From: a virus
Strand: one strand, 5' to 3'
Virus record (IMG/VR): IMGVR_UViG_3300042561_000129
Location: 1-39,985 of that record
DNA: 39,985 bases
The notes under the pieces were generated by a model that was not told the DNA's origin, did not search any database, and saw only the letters and a program-made list of their open reading frames with translations. Of this stretch, positions 37,806-39,985 are shown in pieces. Each line of letters starts with the position of its first letter. The first letter of the stretch is position 1. A program made the position numbers and the translations under genes.

Positions 37806-38568
37806 GGAGTAGCACCTTTATGTTCTCAGGCATAGGAACAGCCTTTTGCTTTTGTTCTTCTAGTTCTCTTTGCCACCGTAATGTTTCCTCTATATCGCGG
37901 CGGCGTCTTTCCTCAATCATTCTCTTATGTTCTGCTTCTTTTTCATCAGCCGTCTTGATGCGCTCAGGTAATGGCTCATCATTCCAACGACCAGCATTGA
38001 GCCATGTTGTTGGGTGAGCAGTAAAGGCATCTACGCGATTAGGGTCATCTGCATATCTCAAAGCCCCTGCAATAATTACATTTTCCTCTGTTGTTTTTGT
38101 TGCTTTTGCGTAGGCTCTTTCTGCGGCTTGCTTGCCAACCTTTCTTGGGTAAATCTTCCAAAATTCCTCAAAGAGGTTTGTATCTAAGTTCTTCTTAGAT
38201 AGTACTTCTAAAGGAGTGCGGTTTTCCGACTGCGGGTAACCAGAATTCGGTTTTTGGACTTCGGTTGCCTCATAATTTGGGGTGTCATAAACAATGCTCA
38301 CGGTTTCAAACTGCCCACTGTCTTTGCGCAATTTTTGTGTCCGCATGTATCCCACCTCCCGCAGTTCCTTTAGTGCGGTCAGGATTGCGTGGCGACCTTC
38401 TAAACCTGACCGCGCCAAAGAATCCGCCGATATACGCCAGTTATCAGGGCGGCTCAAGATGTCTAGCAATACACCTCTTGCGCGATAACTTAGGCGCGTA
38501 TCTCTAATGACGGAATTTGAGATAACACTAAAATTACTTTCTACTCTAGGTGAGCGAATGATGCTCAT
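37792..38568 (-). CDS. Winged-helix replication initiation protein (O/DnaD-like), 258 aa
   Basis: The start at ATG 38568 has GAAGGAGAATCA ahead of it. Residues 18-80 form a winged helix (SYRARGVLLDILSRPDNWRI, SADSLARSGLEGRHAILTAL, REVGYM). The middle is flexible. The 'LFEEFWKIYPRKVGKQAAER' motif at about 133-155 is the C-terminal domain seen in many phage replication proteins that load the host helicase. The end is a charged helix. No DNA polymerase or helicase is encoded here, so this protein would recruit host machinery. Confidence 0.82.
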   Translation of the reverse strand: MSIIRSPRVESNFSVISNSVIRDTRLSYRARGVLLDILSRPDNWRISADSLARSGLEGRHAILTALKELREVGYMRTQKLRKDSGQFETVSIVYDTPNYEATEVQKPNSGYPQSENRTPLEVLSKKNLDTNLFEEFWKIYPRKVGKQAAERAYAKATKTTEENVIIAGALRYADDPNRVDAFTAHPTTWLNAGRWNDEPLPERIKTADEKEAEHKRMIEERRRRDIEETLRWQRELEEQKQKAVPMPENIKVLLRGQI

Positions 38569-38915
38569 TGATTCTCCTTCGTATCTCCAACACATTCCAT
38601 AATGTCGCTATAACTTATCCCAACTTCTTCAAAAGCAAAAAGCGCTCGCACCTGTTGATTTGGATACTTTTTTGGATTACGGAATGAATAACGCTCAACG
38701 CTTGTCATGCCGCCCCATACGCCATAGTCCTCATGCTCCATGGCGTAGGTCAAACAAGTTTTCCAAATTGGGCAGGCTAAACAAATTGTCCGCAAAGCAT
38801 TGATGTATTCGTAAGCAACAATGCTTCTTTCTTCTTCCACATTGTAAAAAATATCCGTGTAAACAGAATCTCTACAAGCGGCATTTTCCCAATTTATTTC
38901 ATTGTACTTGGGCAA
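38565..38915 (-). CDS. whiB: WhiB-family Fe-S transcriptional regulator, 116 aa
   Basis: The four cluster cysteines are Cys14 (AACRD), Cys45, Cys48 and Cys54 (ICLACPIWKTC), followed by GVWGGMT at 65-71, the WhiB turn that contacts sigma factor. WhiB proteins occur in actinobacteria and their phages, where they bind the principal sigma factor region 4 and alter host promoter use. After the turn comes a C-terminal extension of about 45 residues. The gene overlaps the exonuclease gene by 22 bases and the replication gene by four, placing it in the early operon. Confidence 0.93.
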   Translation of the reverse strand: MPKYNEINWENAACRDSVYTDIFYNVEEERSIVAYEYINALRTICLACPIWKTCLTYAMEHEDYGVWGGMTSVERYSFRNPKKYPNQQVRALFAFEEVGISYSDIMECVGDTKENQ

Positions 38916-39562
38916 CCTACTTCTCCTGACGGGTCAAAGTATGGACAATAATCTTTGCAAAAAGTTACAAAGAGTTGGGGTGCGGGCGGTTGTTCATCTG
39001 TTGCCGCCCACTGTTTAAGATTGCGTAGCCATTCAAGCGCTTCTAAAGCCACATGAGGCTTGTATTCATCTTGCCATATTTTTATGTCTGTCATTTTGCC
39101 ATCGCGGGGAATACCCACAAGAGCAACATCTTTGACTTCATAACCTTGTTGTTCTAACAACCAACCGTAAACCTGTATCTGCCATTGTTCCTGGTCTTTA
39201 CCCAGGTAGCGCATACTGCTCTTGGTTTTGGTTTTGAAATCAACAACTAATCCAAGGTCCTTAATAAATAAATCACAATGACCTCTAATCTCAGGGTGAT
39301 TTAGTTCAATCTCAATCATGAAATTGTCACCAAATGGGTCCAGGCGTTGCATAGCCTTTTCCATTCCTGAATGTATAAAGGTTCCAAGGATTGCGCCTAA
39401 GGTTTCTGTTTGATTCACCTTAGGAGTTTGCTTTAGGTCATGCCATACACGCCTAGAACAACCACCAAGAGAAGAAGGACCTACTTCAACTTGTGTTGAG
39501 CGTGAGCGGCTTGCGTCATAACCTCGCAAAGATTTAACAACCATATCTTGCAAATCAATCAT
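38894..39562 (-). CDS. Cas4-like exonuclease with Fe-S cluster motif, 222 aa
   Basis: I set the start at ATG 39562, which makes an ATGA overlap with the stop of the secreted-protein gene; the longer TTG-started frame overlaps that gene without an SD. The RecB/PD-(D/E)xK nuclease motifs are His64 (TFIHSGMEKA), Asp97 (GHCDLFI), Asp108-x-Lys110 (VVDFKTKT) and Gln130/Tyr132 (QIQVYGW). Cys35 plus Cys202, Cys206 and Cys217 form the split 4Fe-4S cluster of Cas4/AddB-type nucleases. It probably resects DNA ends for the ERF/Rad52-like annealase encoded upstream across the contig join. Confidence 0.88.
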   Translation of the reverse strand: MIDLQDMVVKSLRGYDASRSRSTQVEVGPSSLGGCSRRVWHDLKQTPKVNQTETLGAILGTFIHSGMEKAMQRLDPFGDNFMIEIELNHPEIRGHCDLFIKDLGLVVDFKTKTKSSMRYLGKDQEQWQIQVYGWLLEQQGYEVKDVALVGIPRDGKMTDIKIWQDEYKPHVALEALEWLRNLKQWAATDEQPPAPQLFVTFCKDYCPYFDPSGEVGCPSTMK

Positions 39563-39985
39563 GAGTTGTCCTGATTTACAAGCGTTGCTATCCATGCCCA
39601 TAATTCTTCTAAATACAGAGTAAACATAGTTAGCCAATTCCAAATTTCGGTAGATGGCTCATTTTCTGTTTCTGTATTTTCTTCAAGGATTGCAGTTGTT
39701 GTAATTGTTTCCGTTGCTACAGAACCACTAGAAACCACGGTTGCTGTTTCAGTTGTTACCGTGCTTGTTTCTCCCGTAGGAGGAACAGTTGTAATAGGTG
39801 AAGTAGTTGGGGTCGGAGTAGGCGTAACAGTAGGAGCAGGGCTTGGTGTTGGAGCAGGCGTTACTACTACGGTTGGATTCCAACGCTCTTTTGTTTCTAT
39901 TGCAGTAATCGTTACAGAGTTTTCATTAATTACTACTGTTGTAGGTTCCTTTAATTCAGTGCGTGTTGTTTTTGTCCACTCATTG
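39559..39985 (-). CDS. Secreted Thr/Pro-rich protein, C-terminal part (gene continues at base 540)
   Basis: Bases 39744-39559 encode the last 61 residues and stop; bases 39745-39985 repeat the codons already present at 1-241. The tail includes more Thr/Val-rich linker, an acidic stretch and the Trp-rich helix (EIWNWLTMFTLYLEEL). The one mismatch between the repeat copies changes a codon in the linker from ACT (Thr, left copy) to CCT (Pro, right copy). The TGA overlaps the exonuclease start (ATGA). Confidence 0.85.
   Translation of the reverse strand, partial: NEWTKTTRTELKEPTTVVINENSVTITAIETKERWNPTVVVTPAPTPSPAPTVTPTPTPTTSPITTVPPTGETSTVTTETATVVSSGSVATETITTTAILEENTETENEPSTEIWNWLTMFTLYLEELWAWIATLVNQDNS
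39745..39985. repeat. Right copy of 241-bp terminal direct repeat
   Basis: Identical to bases 1-241 except 39858 (G, against T at 114). See the left copy. The mismatch lies within coding sequence and changes one residue, so it may be a real variant in the sampled population rather than an error. Confidence 0.95.

Noticed and set aside
39563-39643. TTG-started extension of the Cas4-like exonuclease
   Set aside because: It overlaps the secreted-protein gene by 85 bases without an SD, while the ATGA overlap at 39562 is a normal coupled start.
1-39985. tRNA genes, rRNA, CRISPR arrays, insertion sequences
   Set aside because: No cloverleaf, regular spacer array or transposase-like frame was found on either strand by reading.

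Overview
The window is a circularly closing contig of a tailed phage. Bases 1-241 recur at 39745-39985 with one substitution (T114 against G39858), and a single reading frame runs through the join, so the unit genome is about 39,744 bp. The gene set is that of a siphovirus with an HK97-type head: terminase, portal, MuF, protease, major capsid protein, connectors, tail tube, G/GT chaperone with a -1 slip site, and a tape measure of about 1,000 residues. A WhiB-type Fe-S regulator points to an actinobacterial host. Base composition is AT-rich for an actinophage (about 40-45% G+C by eye), which fits the low-GC freshwater actinobacteria whose metagenomic phages are known to carry whiB. The host assignment is inference. 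I see no integrase, no CI-type repressor, no tRNA and no CRISPR, so a virulent lifestyle is more likely.

All but one recognisable gene lie on the minus strand and are read from high to low coordinates. (1) 39.6-32.0 kb is the early region: Cas4-like exonuclease, WhiB, winged-helix replication protein, PD-(D/E)xK-like nuclease, RusA resolvase, a run of very small genes (several cysteine zinc-binding microproteins of 30-60 aa), a transglycosylase, an HNH nuclease, SSB and an excisionase-like HTH protein. (2) 32.0-19.2 kb is packaging and head: TerS, TerL, three fibre- or decoration-like proteins, portal, a MuF protein fused to metallopeptidase and ADP-ribosyltransferase-like domains, two small proteins, a protease-scaffold polyprotein, the capsid protein with an FN3-like insertion, and connectors. 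(3) 19.2-4.9 kb is the tail: terminator, tube, G/GT chaperone, gp10-like completion protein, tape measure, Dit-like protein, several fibre genes including a three-module glycine-rich fibre, and a hub-like protein. (4) 4.8-3.9 kb is lysis: a holin candidate, CHAP endolysin and a second holin-like protein. (5) 3.8-0 kb holds an HTH protein, a DUF6378-like protein and a calcineurin-like phosphoesterase, followed by one plus-strand gene. It ends with a recombination operon (ERF/Rad52-like annealing protein, small proteins and a secreted Thr/Pro-rich protein) that crosses the contig join into the exonuclease gene.

The regulatory layout is unusually readable. Two near-identical promoter, 5'-hairpin and SD cassettes drive early small genes. 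An AT-rich promoter with direct repeats sits at terS, which may be leaderless. Strong hairpins without U-tracts follow the capsid and tail-tube genes. A long inverted repeat separates the only convergent pair. No DNA polymerase or helicase was found, so replication probably depends on host machinery recruited by the O/DnaD-like protein.

The most interesting items are the MuF-metallopeptidase-ART fusion, the transglycosylase whose signal peptide lies in frame upstream but lacks a usual start codon, the secreted protein embedded in the recombination operon, the twin promoter-hairpin cassettes, and the fibre-like gene placed between terminase and portal.
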